Source: Maylandia zebra (lineage: Eukaryota; Chordata; Actinopteri; Cichliformes; Cichlidae). Taken from it: DNA of 64,000 nt. The DNA lies in the NCBI RefSeq assembly GCF_041146795.1, contig NC_135188.1, positions 2,758,419 to 2,822,418 of the forward strand, read 5' to 3'. The notes below the pieces were generated by a model. The model was not told the origin of the DNA. It did no database searches and saw only the letters and a program-made list of their open reading frames with translations. Both the position numbers and the translations under genes were made by a program. Shown piece after piece: positions 45,550 through 58,254 of the stretch; the first letter of the stretch is position 1; every line of letters begins with the position of its first letter.

Positions 45550-45779
45550 GTTGTAACATGGGAAAGAAGTGTAAATAAAAGATAAGCTCTAGTCTTCACT
45601 TGAGCTGGTGACGTGTGAGTTGAATGTCCAACATCTGTAAGGCCAAATCAAGATAAAGATTGAAGTATCTTTTTACAATAATGACCATTTTACATTCTGA
45701 AGGATTCATTTGTATTGAAATGACCTCGTCTGACTGTCTGCATAAGTAAGGAAGTAAAAAAGTCTTTATCAGCCAAACC

Positions 45780-46166
45780 TTGTAGGGAAACAGCGCCCCT
45801 TAGTGGGCCGAATGAAACAGGAAGTGATCGAAATCACGGTTTCTACACATGGAAAAACTGGAGCGAAAGACGCTTTGTGTCACCGTGCAGTGTTTGGTTT
45901 GTTTGCCTGAGCTGCAGCCGATCCTGCGTTAGCGCGGCTGTTTCTGGCACGGCTGGTTGCTCCAGTCTGTCTTCATTTTATCGCAGGGCTGCAGCTGCAC
46001 TTGGCTCACATTTACTGAACTTTAAGCCCAGTCCAAAGGTTCCCCCACGCTGTCACTGAAGTTTACTGCGTCTGAGCATCAGCGGGCAAATTGCTGTCTT
46101 GAACTGCAGGACGTTTGAGGGGTTTTATTCTTCTTCTTTTTGTTTAAAGTCCTTGAAAGCTCTCAG
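45780..46166 (+). promoter_or_regulatory. Elongase gene upstream region
   Basis: The 0.4-kb stretch before the start codon has scattered CpG and no TATA box. It probably contains the promoter and 5' UTR; an acceptor-like tttaaag at 46143-46149 leaves open a spliced leader exon. Confidence 0.35.
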
Positions 46167-49100
46167 ATGGATTCCGCACGGCAAACTGTCCTGTCTGTAC
46201 ACCAGAGGATAGTCGACAATGGAGGTATGATGTTGATTATTTTCCCACATGTGTGTTACGCTTTTATTGCTTTTTCTTTTTGCATCCCTGTGTCTCGTGT
46301 GGTTGTTGGGCAGATTTTCAGTGTAAAAGGAAACCTTGTCTTAGTCTGTTGAATGAGTGGGAAGATGCAGATGTGCTCCAGAGCTCGGCTTCACAGTGAC
46401 TGCTCTGTGGTTTTTGCCACATGACTGTCTGAATGAGCGTGACACTTTTTATCTTGTTATTGTCTTGTTACAATTATCTTTGTAATAGGCATAGAGGAGC
46501 AGCAGGCATCCAAGCTCACTCACCAAGAATGTTTATGGAGAAAACTAGTTGCTTAGCTGCTTGTTCATAAATGCTTGAAAACAGCACATGTACATGTACA
46601 CTCACTGGTGCTCCTGTTCAACCTTATTTGTTAGAGAAATATTTAATCAGCCAATCACATGGCACATGACATTGTTATATTTGCCACACAACTGTATTTA
46701 CATTTGATAGAGAATGGACCAAAAAAAAGAAGAAAGTATCCAGTGAGCAGCAGGTCTCTGGCTGAAAAATGCCTTGTTGGTGTCAAAGGTCAGAGGATAG
46801 GAAGGCAACTGTAACTCAAAAACAAAAAATAAAAATCCCTTGGAGCAGATGGGCGCCACGCCTGTCAGCTAAGAACGGGAAACTGAAGTTACAGTTTGCA
46901 CGCTGAACAACAGAAGACTGGAAAAATGCTGCCTGTACTGATGAATCTGAAACATGCATGAATACCATGGATGCATCCGTTCTTGTATCAACAGTTCATA
47001 CTGTTGAAGGTGGTGTAATGGTGTGTGGGGGTCAGTGTTGGTCAAGTTACTTGAAAAAAGTAATTAGTAACTAATTACTGATTACTCCCCCAAAAAAGTA
47101 ATCCTGTTACTTTACTGATTACTTATTTTCAAAAGTAATTAATTACTTAGGTTGTAAATCGTGTTTTTAAAAAGTAACTGAGTAGGTGATAAAGTGATAG
47201 ATCTCTCAGCCCAATTCTACTTTTTCTACATAATCCATCATACAAAATGTAATCAGATGGAAAAGTCTCTTTTTAAAACTTGTTTTATTAGTTTTAATCT
47301 TTTAACTTTATGCATCAAGCAAAAATTTAATTATATGCAACATTCTCTGACTGGAAGAAATTAGTTTAACATTTAAACCTATTTTCTGCACATTCCAGCA
47401 CATAAAATAAAATATTTTTTGTGTTTACACTCAGTCTTTCAAATAGATGCAAGTAAAACACAGCAGAAAATAAATAAAATCAAAGACTCAGCGGTCCTGT
47501 TGCTCTATTTTCACCTGTAAAGCAGGAGTGGGGCAGGCGGAGGTTTACCCTGGTGCAGGTGTGCCGCGGTCAGTGGAAGAATCCGCGAGTTTCTCTGTGA
47601 GTTTCCCATTACGTCATAGCTACTCGGTGCTTGTTGGAAGTTTAGGGGTTTTTGTCGCTGTAAAAAGAAGTTTGCTTCCCACGCACAGCGGACACTAATG
47701 TTTTTGTCACTTTTTATGGAATCAAACTCAAAGTAAGGTCAGTACTTCCACGCTTTAAACGCTGCACGCTCATACTCTCTCTGCACTCGATATATGATCC
47801 ACTGTTGATCTGCACACAGCTGTTGTCACTAACGTCGCACTCGCTTACGTCACTGTCATGAGACATTCTTGCAAAGAAATCACAGTTTTAGTAACGCAGT
47901 AACGCAGCGTTCCTACGGGAAAGTAAGGGTAATCTAATTACCGTTTTTGCGATAGTAATCCCTTACTTTACCCGTCACTTTAAAAAGTAATCAGATTACA
48001 TGCCCATCTCTGGTGGGGGTATTTTCATGGTCCCTTAGTACCAAGTGATCATTGTTTAAACAGGTCGCTGTGCTCAAAGGGCCTTCACAGTCACCAGATG
48101 TCACGAGAGCACCTTTGTGGTGGGTTGGGAGAATGCAAGCGGCTGTGTGATGCTGTCATGTCAACATGGACCAAAATCTCTGAAGAAGGTTTGCAGCACC
48201 TTGTTGAAATCTGTGTTATGAAGAATTGAGGCAAAAGGTGGCCCAGCACTGTACCTAATCAAGTGGCCGGGGAGTGCATATTAACTAAGTTGCAGCAAGG
48301 TTCACTTTTTTGCATTTCCTGAGCAGCCTTGAGACAAAAACCACATCTCAGGAATCATTGGTGAGAAATTCGTGAGATCACAGCAGCTCCAATCATTATT
48401 TTACTTTGGATCTTTCCTTTAACACATTTGTTCATTTTTAAATTAAACCTAACCTGCAATTCCTGCTGTCCAGACAAGAGAACGGACCCCTGGCTGTTGG
48501 TCTACTCCCCAGTCCCGGTGACGCTCATCTTCCTGCTTTATCTGTTTGTAATCTGGGCCGGCCCTCGTCTGATGAAGCACAGGGAACCCTTTGAGCTCAA
48601 AGTGGTCCTCATTGTTTACAACTTCGCCATGGTTGGCCTGTCTGTGTATATGTGCCATGAGGTGTGTTTAAGCTGCTTCTTTGTTCTGTTATAACAGGGA
48701 AACTAATTAACCAACCAGCTTATGAGCAAAGCAATGATGTGTTTGAACAGTGGCACAATGTCTCTGTACTTGCATCTGTGCACCAACCTAATGAATTCAA
48801 ATATAGAGTTCAGCTGTGATTGAAGAGAAGATTTATAGATTCAGTTCAAAGGGTACTGAGACCCGTGTCCAATCTGTGCTTTGCAGGTTGGGTTCAGGTC
48901 AGGAAGAGATTATAGCGCTATAGGCATCAGACTACTACATGCTCTTTTTATCAGCAGTAACATCATCAATAAACACCAGTGAACCAGTTTAACTCGCGGT
49001 CGTACATGTTTTTGTCACAACATCCCCTCCAACATGTTTGGCTGATAATGTGGTGTGTTTTGGATCTTGAATCCTTCTTTTCTTCCTCTCTTTCTGCTAA

Positions 49101-52100
49101 ACGTTCGTCTTAGTTTTGTCTGTCCAACGAATCTTGTTCCAGAACTAGTCCGTCTAGATGTTTGTAGCAAAGCCTCATCTGTCTTTACTATTGTTGGGTT
49201 CAATTTAATTCAATTCAATTTTATTTATATAGCGCCAAATCACAACAAAAGTCGCCTCAAGGCGCTTCATAGATACAGAGAAAAACCCAACAATCATATG
49301 ACCCCCTATGAGCAGCACTTTGGCGACAGTGGGAAGGAAAAACTCCCTTTTAACAGGAAGAAACCTCCAGCAGAACCAGGCTCAGGGAGGGGCGGGGCCA
49401 TCTGCTGTGATTGGTTGGGGTGAGAGAAGGAAGACAGGATAAAGACATGTTGTGGAAGAGAGACAGAGGTTAATAACAGATATGATTCAGTGCAGAGGTC
49501 TGTTAACACATAGTGAGTGAGAAAGGTGACTGGAAAGGAAAAACGCAATGCATCATGGGAATCCCCGGCAGCCTACGTCTATTGCAGCATAACTAAGGGA
49601 GGATTCAGGGTCACCTGGTCCAGCCCTAACTATATGCTTTAGCAAAAAGGAAAGTTTGAAGCCTAATCTTGAAAGTAGAGATAGTGTCTGTCTCCTGAAT
49701 CCAAACTGGAAGCTGGTTCCACAGAAGAGGGGCCTGAAAACTGAAGGCTCTGCCTCCCATTCTACTTTTAAATACTCTAGGAACAACAAGTAGGCCTGCA
49801 GAGCGAGAGCGAAGTGCTCTAATAGGGTGATATGGTACTACAAGGTCATTAAGATAAGATGGGGCCTGATTATTTAAGACCTTGTATGTGAGGAGCAGGA
49901 TTTTGAATTCAATTCTGGATTTAACAGGAAGCCAAAACAGGAGAAATCTGCTCTCTTTCTAGTCCCTGTCAGGACTCTTGCTGCAGCATTTTGGATCAGC
50001 TGAAGGCTTTTCAGGGAGTTTTTAGGACATCCTGATAATAATGAATTGCAGTCGTCCAGCCTGGAAGTAATAAACGCATGGTTCACGAGAAAGACGCTGT
50101 AATTTTAAGATTAGACTCAAAACGTTACTTTTTGATGAAGCTTGTAGTTGGGGTTAGATCAGGTGACCCTGAACGATCCTCACTCACGCTGCTGTTGTCT
50201 CAGACGGCTGCAGTACTTCATGTGATGCACTGAGCGCTTCTTCACCACTCCCCTCTTTTCTCTGCCCACGTGTCTTTACACGACTGCAGCGTGTCATTCA
50301 GTTTTTGTCCTCTCTTCCTTGGTCTGTGTTTGTACTGTCTCCACATGCGCTGCCCCACCCTGAGCCTGCTTTAGGCTTCTTCCTGTTAAAGGGAGTTTTT
50401 TTTAGGTTTTTTTGTTTTTTGTTCTGTGCTTACTCAGCGGGTGTCACTTGATTGTTGGGTTTTACCTTAAAAACAGTGATCACATCATATTAGAACAAAC
50501 AATGACAAGAAGAGTGGACACAGAGGAGAATATAGATAACAATAACGGAAACACATCAATACAGTAATACAGTATTCGATATGAGCCAGTATCACAGAGA
50601 GCAGGAATGTAGTCGCTGCTGTCTGTTAATGATGTGCGGATATGTCTACAGTTCTGTATATTAACATTTACAGTTTTCACTACTTTTTAAACGTGTTTTT
50701 AAAGGATAATTTCGAGTCTAGTAGCACTCCCAAATTCATAAATTCCTCAACATGAATTAGTTCTTGTTATTCGGGTATTGTCATTTTCATATTGGTCATA
50801 AAAAATGAGGATGTGAGCCAAACGTCGTCGGCTATCGGACTACTTAAAAAACAGAGGAACATGTTTAAAAAAATTTATTTGTTCTTCTTGAAGTGCTACT
50901 GCAATATCCTCATTAACCTCTTTAACTACAGCTGGAAATCTTAGTGTCAATAACCTCAATTTTCTAATCCTTGAAAATCCATTGTGGTGGTGAACAGATG
51001 CAAACTTTCCAAATACTTTGATAAACCTGACTGCATGACCCAAAGCACACATGTTAAAATACTTCTGTACAGTATTTAATTTATTAATAACTGTGTTTTA
51101 GAAAGTCTCGTTTCATGAGATATGTGAAGATGAATAACTGCCTGATTATTTTCAGTTCCTTGTTACATCCTGGCTCCTTAACTACAGCTTGCTGTGTCAG
51201 CCTGTAGATTACAGCACCAGTCCGCTGGCAATGAGGGTAAGAAAGTTATGCATTGAGTATATTTTGTGGTTTGTTTGTTGTGTGTGTGTCTGTTGAGAAG
51301 TTTGATGCATATCATACATACCTGACAAACAGTTTATACAGAAGTTACACTTTTTCCCCAGATGGCCAGAGTGTGCTGGTGGTTTTTCTTCTCTAAGGTC
51401 ATAGAGCTCAGTGACACGGTATGTATCTACACAGCCCAACCTAAGCTGATGCACTCTTTCCTGATCCTGTGCCACAGCAGCATCGCCTCCGTACCAACTT
51501 CTAAACCTTCCCTTTAAATGTTGCTTGTATCTCCTGATTGTTTTCCATCCACTCCACCCTGCTCTTCTCCACCTCTTCACCTTTTCTTCATCCTCCATCA
51601 CCTTTCTGCTCTATCAGCCTGTCCATTGCCACTGGAAGCGGGAAAAGCTCAGAGTGTAACTGAACCTTCATCTTAAACCCATCTGTCACTCTCAGGATCA
51701 ATGCTGAGACCCTCTTTGGAGGGTCCGCCACATTAGGTGCTGTTCAAAAACAACGAGATTAAAAAATGTTGTAAATGTTTGTTGGCCCGTAGACATTTTC
51801 AAAGAATAGAACAGCAGGTGGGGATGCAGTCGAGCAGACAATCGTTGCTGTAAGGCTAAAGCAGAGCGTGGGGTTCAAGTCCACACTGTCACCATTTTTT
51901 TAAAGACTAGCAAGTGGGAGCATAGAGAAATTTTTTGCATATGCGATGGATTGATCTTAACATAAGCTCCAGGAATATATCATTCCACGTTGCTACTGGT
52001 GCTGACTGTAAGTTTTTGTTTCTGGCAGAGAAAGGTGAGGATGTTCCAAAGCTTAAAACGATTAACATTGTGCTCTTCATCACATACGTCTCTGCTACTC

Positions 52101-53880
52101 TGTGTCCTCATGCAGTACAGCTCTTCTTTTGCGACAGTCTTGTATGCACCTAATACCCCAAAGGCACAGTCGTAGTCTTAGGAATTTCCTTCTCTTTTTT
52201 CCAGTAATCATACAATGTCTCACTTTCCAAGTAAACCTCACAGCTCCTCTTACACGTGTCCATTCTATCTGGACCAACCGGCTTTGCGTTTTCTTTCAAT
52301 ACTCACTGCTGCCCTGACTCTATGATTTAACTTTCTCTCATTTGCTCTTATTTTCTTTATTCTTCATCCCTGAAAATTACTCCTTTTGATTTTACCCATC
52401 TGTCACCTCTCAGTATGTTTCAGTATTTATGCTTCCTGTTCAGTTCCTTTCCTTCTAGCCCTTAGTACAGGCACTTTTCTCCTACCTTATGCTGTGGTGT
52501 CTGTGTCTGCTAAAGCTGCGAAGAAGAAAAAATACTTTTGTCTGGTGCTTTATTCAAGGAATAGATCACCATAGCAACTAGCACCTCATGTTTGATATGT
52601 CATATCTTTTCTTTCCTCACATATGATGTAGCTACAGATGGGGATCATTCACGTTAGGCGACTGCATAAACTTCAATTCAATTCAATTTTATTTATATAG
52701 CGCCAAATCACAACAAAAGTCGCCTCAAGGCGCTTCATAGATACAGAGAAAAACCCAACAATCATATGACCCCCTATGAGCAGCACTTTGGCGACAGTGG
52801 GAAGGAAAAACTCCCTTTTAACAGGAAGAAACCTCCGGCAGAACCAGGCTCAGGGAGGGGCGGGGCCATCTGCTGTGACCGGTTGGGGTGAGAGAAGGAA
52901 GACAGGATGAAGACATGCTGTGGAAGAGAGACAGAGGTTAATAACAGATATGATTCAATGCAGAGAGGTCTGTTAACACATAGTGAGTGAGAAAGGTGAC
53001 TGGTGACTGCATTGCATATACATTGCTAGCTGCTAGCTGTAGCTCTTTGCTCATTTCTCTGTGTACAGCTCCTGATCATCCTGCGGAAGAAGAACAATCA
53101 GCTGACGTTCCTTCATGTTTACCATCACAGTACGATGATCTTCAACTGGTGGTCGGGAGTAAAGTATGTGGCAGGTGGACAGTGTGAGTATTCTCATACT
53201 GAAATATTTTGTCCTCAGATTTGTGACCTCATTCCCCCAAACAACCATAAAGTCCACTAAGAGTAAAATTAGCTCCACTGCTTTAACTAGCTTCTCCCTT
53301 TAGGGGTCGCCACAGTGGCTCATCTACCTCCACCTCCCCGATCTCTGGCATCCTTCTCTGTCACACTAGTCCTCTTAGTGGTCTTCCTCGTTCCCGCTTG
53401 CCTAACAGCTCCATCTCCATAATCCTTTTTCAAATATATATTTAAACCAGCTTTTCTGTGTGGAAAACCTTTTTCTGTTGTTTCCTGCAGCGTTCTTCGT
53501 CGGCCTGATCAACACCTTTGTCCACGTTATAATGTACTCTTACTATGGCCTGGCTGCACTCGGCCCTCACATGCAGAAATACCTGTGGTGGAAACGGTAC
53601 CTGACATCTCTGCAGCTGGTGAGCGTCTCCAGCTCTGTAGTGAGATATTCAAAAATGTGCGCACCAGCATATTCGAATCATTAAACCGATCTGAACTGTG
53701 TCGCCTCTCCAGGTGCAGTTTGTCCTGATCGTTGTGCACACAGCGTACAACCTGTTCGCAGATTGCAACTACCCTGATGCCATGAATGCTGTGGTGGTTG
53801 GTTACTGCATCACCCTCATCATCCTCTTCAGTAACTTTTATTATCAGAGCTACCTCAGGAAGACGAAGAAGCAGAAATGA
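46167..53880 (+). CDS. elovl8: Very-long-chain fatty acid elongase, ELOVL8-like
   Basis: ELOVL enzymes catalyse the condensing step of fatty acid elongation in the ER membrane. Seven exons: 46167-46224, 48474-48661, 51156-51236, 51362-51418, 53069-53183, 53491-53618, 53713-53880. All phases fit, giving 264 residues. Signature motifs: REPFELK and [32 protein letters not shown] with the histidine box at 144-148; [19 protein letters not shown]; and Gln-rich LTSLQLVQF. Several hydrophobic segments (e.g. 29-46) fit a multi-pass protein. It ends KTKKQK, a KKxx-type ER retrieval signal. The length and motifs fall between ELOVL1/7 and ELOVL4. I favour ELOVL8, a group described from teleosts; ELOVL4-like is the alternative. 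The gene lies 0.9 kb downstream of mutyh in the same direction. Confidence 0.88.
46560..48285 (+). pseudogene. Tc1/mariner-like relic in elongase intron 1
   Basis: It starts near tcagccaatcacatggca, a 5' region I know from a widespread teleost mariner-type element. It has degraded transposase sequence (ctgatgaatctga; cagtcaccagatgtca…gagcacctttg; tcaacatggaccaaaatctctgaag) and ends with gtacctaatcaagtggccgg. There are many stops. A hAT element (47033-48012) splits it. Confidence 0.75.
47033..48012. mobile_element. hAT-type element nested in a Tc1 relic
   Basis: The 980-bp element starts cagtgttggtcaag and ends catgcccatctctg, with a perfect 8-bp target duplication gtgggggt (47025-47032 and 48013-48020). 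Subterminal aagtaattagtaac-type repeats occur near both ends. It contains no long frame. Confidence 0.93.
49201..50080 (-). mobile_element. L2-type LINE 3' part in elongase intron 2
   Basis: Same family and orientation as 26045-26960: tail (TTGAA)n at 49202-49220, 3' UTR, and RT C-terminal codons ([34 protein letters not shown]). A 14-base deletion relative to the 26.8-kb copy disrupts the frame near 49934. Confidence 0.9.
50084..50465 (+). mobile_element. Related LINE 3' end, opposite orientation
   Basis: It reads ttaagattagactcaaaacg…gatcaggtgaccctgaacga…ttcctgttaaagggagtttt…gattgttgggttttacc, a diverged version of the L2 3' end. It lies head to head with the preceding fragment. Confidence 0.75.
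52674..53002 (-). mobile_element. L2-type LINE 3' end in elongase intron 4
   Basis: It starts with the caattcaattcaattttatt tail and covers only the 3' UTR. It is very similar to 26045-26380 and 49201-49530, implying recent spread. It ends 70 bases before exon 5. The rest of intron 4 (51419-52670) has no recognised element. Confidence 0.9.
53283..53440 (-). mobile_element. Small LINE/SINE 3' relic in elongase intron 5
   Basis: ctttaggggtcgccacagtg followed by stretches rich in cttcct and cagctccatctcc resembles the 3' end of a teleost RTE-type retroposon. It is diverged and its limits are unclear. Confidence 0.5.
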
Positions 53881-53990
53881 GACGCCGTGATGAGGCAACA
53901 CACAGCTGAAACACAACGGTTTAAAAAAAATACAGACATATATATATGGGCATTATACATGATGTACATTAAAGGTTTATTTTTTGAAAA

Positions 53991-53996
53991 AATAAA
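53991..53996 (+). terminator. Elongase polyadenylation signal
   Basis: AATAAA 110 bases past the stop codon; another follows at 54175. Confidence 0.65.
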
Positions 53997-54654
53997 TCTG
54001 CAGTACTTCGCAGCGACCACTGGAGGGCGCAACAAGTCCACAGTGTGAAAGTTTTTCTCAGGGTGCTCAACACACAACTAGCTCTGGGGACTGACATTGC
54101 ACAATATTTCGGGCTATAAATGCATTGGTGTGTTGCATTTGTTACGTAGTTGTCTTTATAAAAACAAACAATATAATAAACACAGAACAAATGTGAGCAC
54201 CTGAAGAATCTGTCATTTATATTGTTTTTTAAAAAAGAGACACTGCGTGATGATTCAGTTATTTATTTCTTAAACTGAGGAATGACAAACATTCAAATGA
54301 TTGCTGTAAACAAACTGTACATTTTATACATATAATAATAATTATAATAAAGTAGGATGGTTTCTCTGCCCAAACCCTCCTCCCGAGATAAATCCAAAAG
54401 CCAAAAAAAAACAAAAAACTACTTAACAAGAGAAATGCAAACTTTTTTTCCCCACTGATAAAACTTCACTGCAAAACGTTATATTCTCCTCTACACGTCA
54501 GTGTGGAGCAGACGTGTAGATTACCGAGAAAAAAAACAAAGAGGAGGAGAGGAGAGGTTTGTGGTGTTAAAATGAGATGTTGTATGTAGAAGCTCGAGCT
54601 GATTGTACTGTCTGTGTGCAGGTTTTAATGTCAATGTCATTTAATAACATTTAA

Positions 54655-54715
54655 TTCAATTCAGTTTTATTTATATAGCGCCAACAGCTGTTGCCTTGAG
54701 GCGCATTACAGACTA
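54655..54715 (-). mobile_element. L2 3' tail remnant
   Basis: ttcaattcagttttatttat then atagcgccaaca…ttgccttgaggcgc, the last 60 bases of the L2 3' end. It lies between the convergent elongase and glis1 genes. The rest of 54200-55400 shows only an ATA-rich stretch near 54330. Confidence 0.7.
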
Positions 54716-55237
54716 AAACCTGCACCATCAACAACATCATTTATTTGCCGATCGTGCCCAGCAGTTTGCAGCCTGGTAACTTGGACCTTTATCCCAACAG
54801 GATTTTTGTTTTTCAGTCTGAATGCCAATTAGCATTAGCATGAATTAGAACGAATTTAAAGACTGCAGGAAGTTTCCATAATAGAAATAGAAATATCTGA
54901 CTGTTTTCATGATGGGGTGCCCCATTATCAGACTATTCAAACACTGGTGTCCTTTTTTCAAACCTTTTTGTAGTCTCGTGCTTATTTTAGTGTTATTACT
55001 TGTACATTGGCCTTTGAAGTTATTCATGTTGTACAAAAGAAGTCAGTATTTGTTTGCTTGAACTGATCAAAGCAGATGCAGCTGAGTAGGCGCAATCATA
55101 AGAAGACAGTTTAATGTTTTAAGGAGTCATGAGGGAAAAAAAAGGTTGGGAAACACTACCATTGTTTTTGCCACTGAAGCCATTTCCATTCAGTGTCACA
55201 GTTGCATTTACATTATATTTAGCCTTATTTTTTCCAC

Positions 55238-55243
55238 TTTATT
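55238..55243 (-). terminator. glis1: Candidate glis1 polyadenylation signal
   Basis: AATAAA on the minus strand 170 bases past the stop codon. Another at 54262-54267 would give a 1.1-kb 3' UTR. Confidence 0.35.
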
Positions 55244-55412
55244 GGTTTCTATCTTGCACTTAAGTCAGAATAACCCACTTACAATGTGATCTTTGTTCTG
55301 TTTTTGGAAAAATGAAACCAGAACTGAAGAAAAAAAAGATCTAAGCGTGTGAGGATGCATGAGGAAGGACCGCGGAGTAGTGTGGTGAAGCCTGTCTTGC
55401 TCTGGTGTTCCT

Positions 55413-56758
55413 TTATGTCTCTGTGTAGATGGAGGACATGTGGCTCAAGCTACGGTCAAAGCTGCCCACCTGGAAGAAAATGCTATCCTCTGGGCTGGAT
55501 AAGAACTGGCAACCGCCGCCTCCCTGCAGCTCCTGGGTCAAGCTGAAGCCTGGAACAGATGCAGGGAAGAACAGTTTGTTTAATATGCTGATTAAATGGT
55601 GATACTTGCAGCTCAGCCTGTACACAGGCTAAGAGGACAATCATCCTCACCCGCAGAGCCGGTGTTGCTCGTCGACATGTGGAAGCCATTGGGCTGATGT
55701 GAAGTGTAGGTGTGAGAATCTCCCGGGACGTGGACGCCACCGACTGTCTGCTCCATCCTGTAGGAGTCTCCGAAATGGAAGCAGCTCTGGAAGCTGCCTT
55801 GGTATTCTAAGAAATGTTGGAGAATCATAGAGGGAGAGAGAAAAATAGAAGCTGGACTTCATCAGTTGCCATTACAGAGGGACTGTTTCCACTGTCACTA
55901 AGCGCCCGGTCCATCCGGCTGAAACGTAATATGGTTAAGTTATGACAATGCTATATTTGTGTTTGTGCTAACACTGCCAGGCTACACAGTATGTAGCATT
56001 TGTCCCCATCGTCTGAGTTTGTGATCCAGATCAACCGCAGGAGTCATGATAATGGGAAAGCAGCCCTTCCTGGAGCGCATTTACGCAACTGGCTGACCAC
56101 AGCGTGGTTTGAGAGACGTCCATGTGTAGATCTTTACAGTGAAAACAGTGTTTAAGGCATTAGGAAAAATGCTCGGGAGTGACAGCTGAACCTGCCATGT
56201 TAGGACGCTGAGAGATGGCCGAATACACGAGCCAGCATTTTGTTGGCTAATTCAGCACGAGGAAAAGGCTTCCGGCATGTGGTTTTCCCCACTCTGTCTC
56301 TACGACTCGAATCTCTCGGGGTCCTAAAAACGGTCCGACAGAGCTGCGGGGCTGTATCGGCGCGCTAAGAGACAACTTCCTCTCTCTTTTATGTGGCAGT
56401 GAGTGCTGCAGCTTTTGGAAGAGGAGCTGAGTTGGGTTCAGATTGTAATTATCTTCAGGTGATCTGTTCCTATCGTAGGAAATCATAGAGTTACTGAATC
56501 ACCTGCCACAGGAACCATTTTAGGATATTAAATTGAAACATGCAGGAAGTGATTCAAATTCCTGCAAAACAGATTTCCTGAAAGAAGTTAAGCTGCATTC
56601 TGCATTGAGTGTCGGGGTTAGCCTTACCGTCGCTGGCAGGCTGATGCTGGTGATAGTGAGGGTAAAGCTTGTGGTGAGGGTGGACATGCTGTTTCTCCAG
56701 TGGAGGAGGCGATGTCCCCGCTGTCTTCATCCCAGGAGACAGGAGGGAACCCGACACC
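55413..56758 (-). CDS. glis1: C-terminal exons of the Kruppel-like zinc finger regulator GLIS1
   Basis: GLIS proteins bind DNA through five Gli-type zinc fingers; the C-terminal part is a transactivation region. Three exons read leftward: 56758-56628, 55806-55651 and 55549-55413, joined in phase 1, with clean GT-AG sites. The protein segment contains SGSLLSPGMK, a His-rich stretch, YQGSFQSCFHFGDSYRM, PNGFHMS, SSPEDSIFFQVGSFDRSL and ends SHMSSIYTET. Human GLIS1 has YQGSF…QSCF.YGD.YRM, PNGYH, GPED..FF and ends GHIPSIYTDT, so the match runs end to end; GLIS3 is the nearest alternative. The zinc-finger exons were not found up to 64000 and must lie further right. The gene is convergent with the elongase. 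Confidence 0.85.
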
Positions 56759-57534
56759 CTGAAGCAGACACGGAGAAACTAGGAATAAAAAGCTCTCAAT
56801 TTAAAGTCATTCCTTTCTTGACAGCCTCAGTAGTTTCTCAATAAAATGCTTCATGCACTGTGACGTCCCAATCAAAGCCGGAGCTGCATGCCGGCCTGCT
56901 AACCACATGATCCAACAAACCCAGCAGAGCAGTCAGTGATCCTGCACACACATAGAAGAAGAAACAGTCCAGGCATGTGGAAACTTGGGCTCCCCACACG
57001 TAATCTTCCTCCTACCGCATATTATGATCTTAAGTCAACAAACAGCAGAGTGTGCGTTGAAGCGAACACACACCAGTGCAGTAACCCTTGGCTTTGTGGC
57101 CGGGGAAGAAAAAAAATGCAACCCCTGTTTACCTTCATGACATTTAAGTGAAGAAATATTAAGTTAACGTGTTTGAGACTTTGTGGACTCCAGCCTGTGC
57201 AGATAGTGATATTTTAGGTAAAGATGCCTCTGTGCTATTGGACCCATTTGTTATTCGATACAGCAGCAGCAAATCTCCAAGCTTCACACGGTGCCAGTCC
57301 TGGCTAAACGGAGTTGGTTTTTCTTCAATCTCTGCATTTAAGAGGTGCACTCTGTGCTGGAAAAGCCACAAATATGACATCAAATCTTGAAATCAAAGCA
57401 AAATTATGAAATGTTTTCGCTGTTCGGTGCCAGTTGAACTAATTGACTTTGCAAAATCTATAGTATGACATCAGAAAACTGCAATGTGCTTCATCACCAC
57501 ATCTTACTTTCTAACGTGAAGTTTCCTGCTGTCA

Positions 57535-57720
57535 TGATGACTATGACCCATCCATCCATCTTCTGTTGACAGGATGACAGGTAGTGGGGGTAGCAGTTTA
57601 AGCAGGGACATCCAGAGCCCCCAGCTCTTCCATGGAGCCAACAAGGTGCTCCCAAGTGGGCCTCCACTGGTCTCGCCCTATCTCTAAGGGAGAGCCCATT
57701 TCTGCCATTTATATCAGTAA
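57535..57720. repeat. Diverged dispersed repeat in glis1 intron
   Basis: The sequence around gggacatccagagcccccag and gccaacaaggtgctcccaag resembles an abundant teleost repeat, but it is heavily diverged. An apparent 85-codon frame across it has no protein similarity. Confidence 0.4.
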
Positions 57721-58254
57721 TTTCATTATTTTGGTCAGAGCTCATGATCACAGGTGAGGGGAGGGAGGCAGCTTTGCATCCACCCTAAGCTCTCTCTACA
57801 TCCAGTAAAACATATACAGTCCATATTACTACTGATGCCACACCGTCTGTCAATCTCCTGATCTCAAAGATGATTGAAGTATTTCAATGGAATTTGAGTT
57901 TCAAGCTTAGTTTGTCTAGAAAAGTAACTTATAACTAAATCACACTGCAGTCTGACTTCATTACTAATAGTTTGAATTTGTTTCCATTCCCTCAGATTTA
58001 GTCCTGATGTTGATGCTGCTATAATGACAAGTAATGAAAGAAACGTGGTAAAAAGGAAGTTGCTGGTTTGGTGGTCCTAGTCTTAAAAGTCTAAAAATAA
58101 CAAATATAACTTTGCTAAATATATGCTGGGAGATTACTGCAAGTTACCCTTAATGACCTTCAGCATCGTATGAGCTGGCGTGGACACTCTGCGTCCGCAT
58201 GCTGACTTTCAGATGCCTCCAACACAATGGCGATTTAGTCTCCTCATAAAACAC

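Noticed and set aside
51209-51601. 130-codon minus-strand frame in the elongase region
   Set aside because: It runs antisense through elongase exon 4 and intronic sequence, with no recognisable domain.
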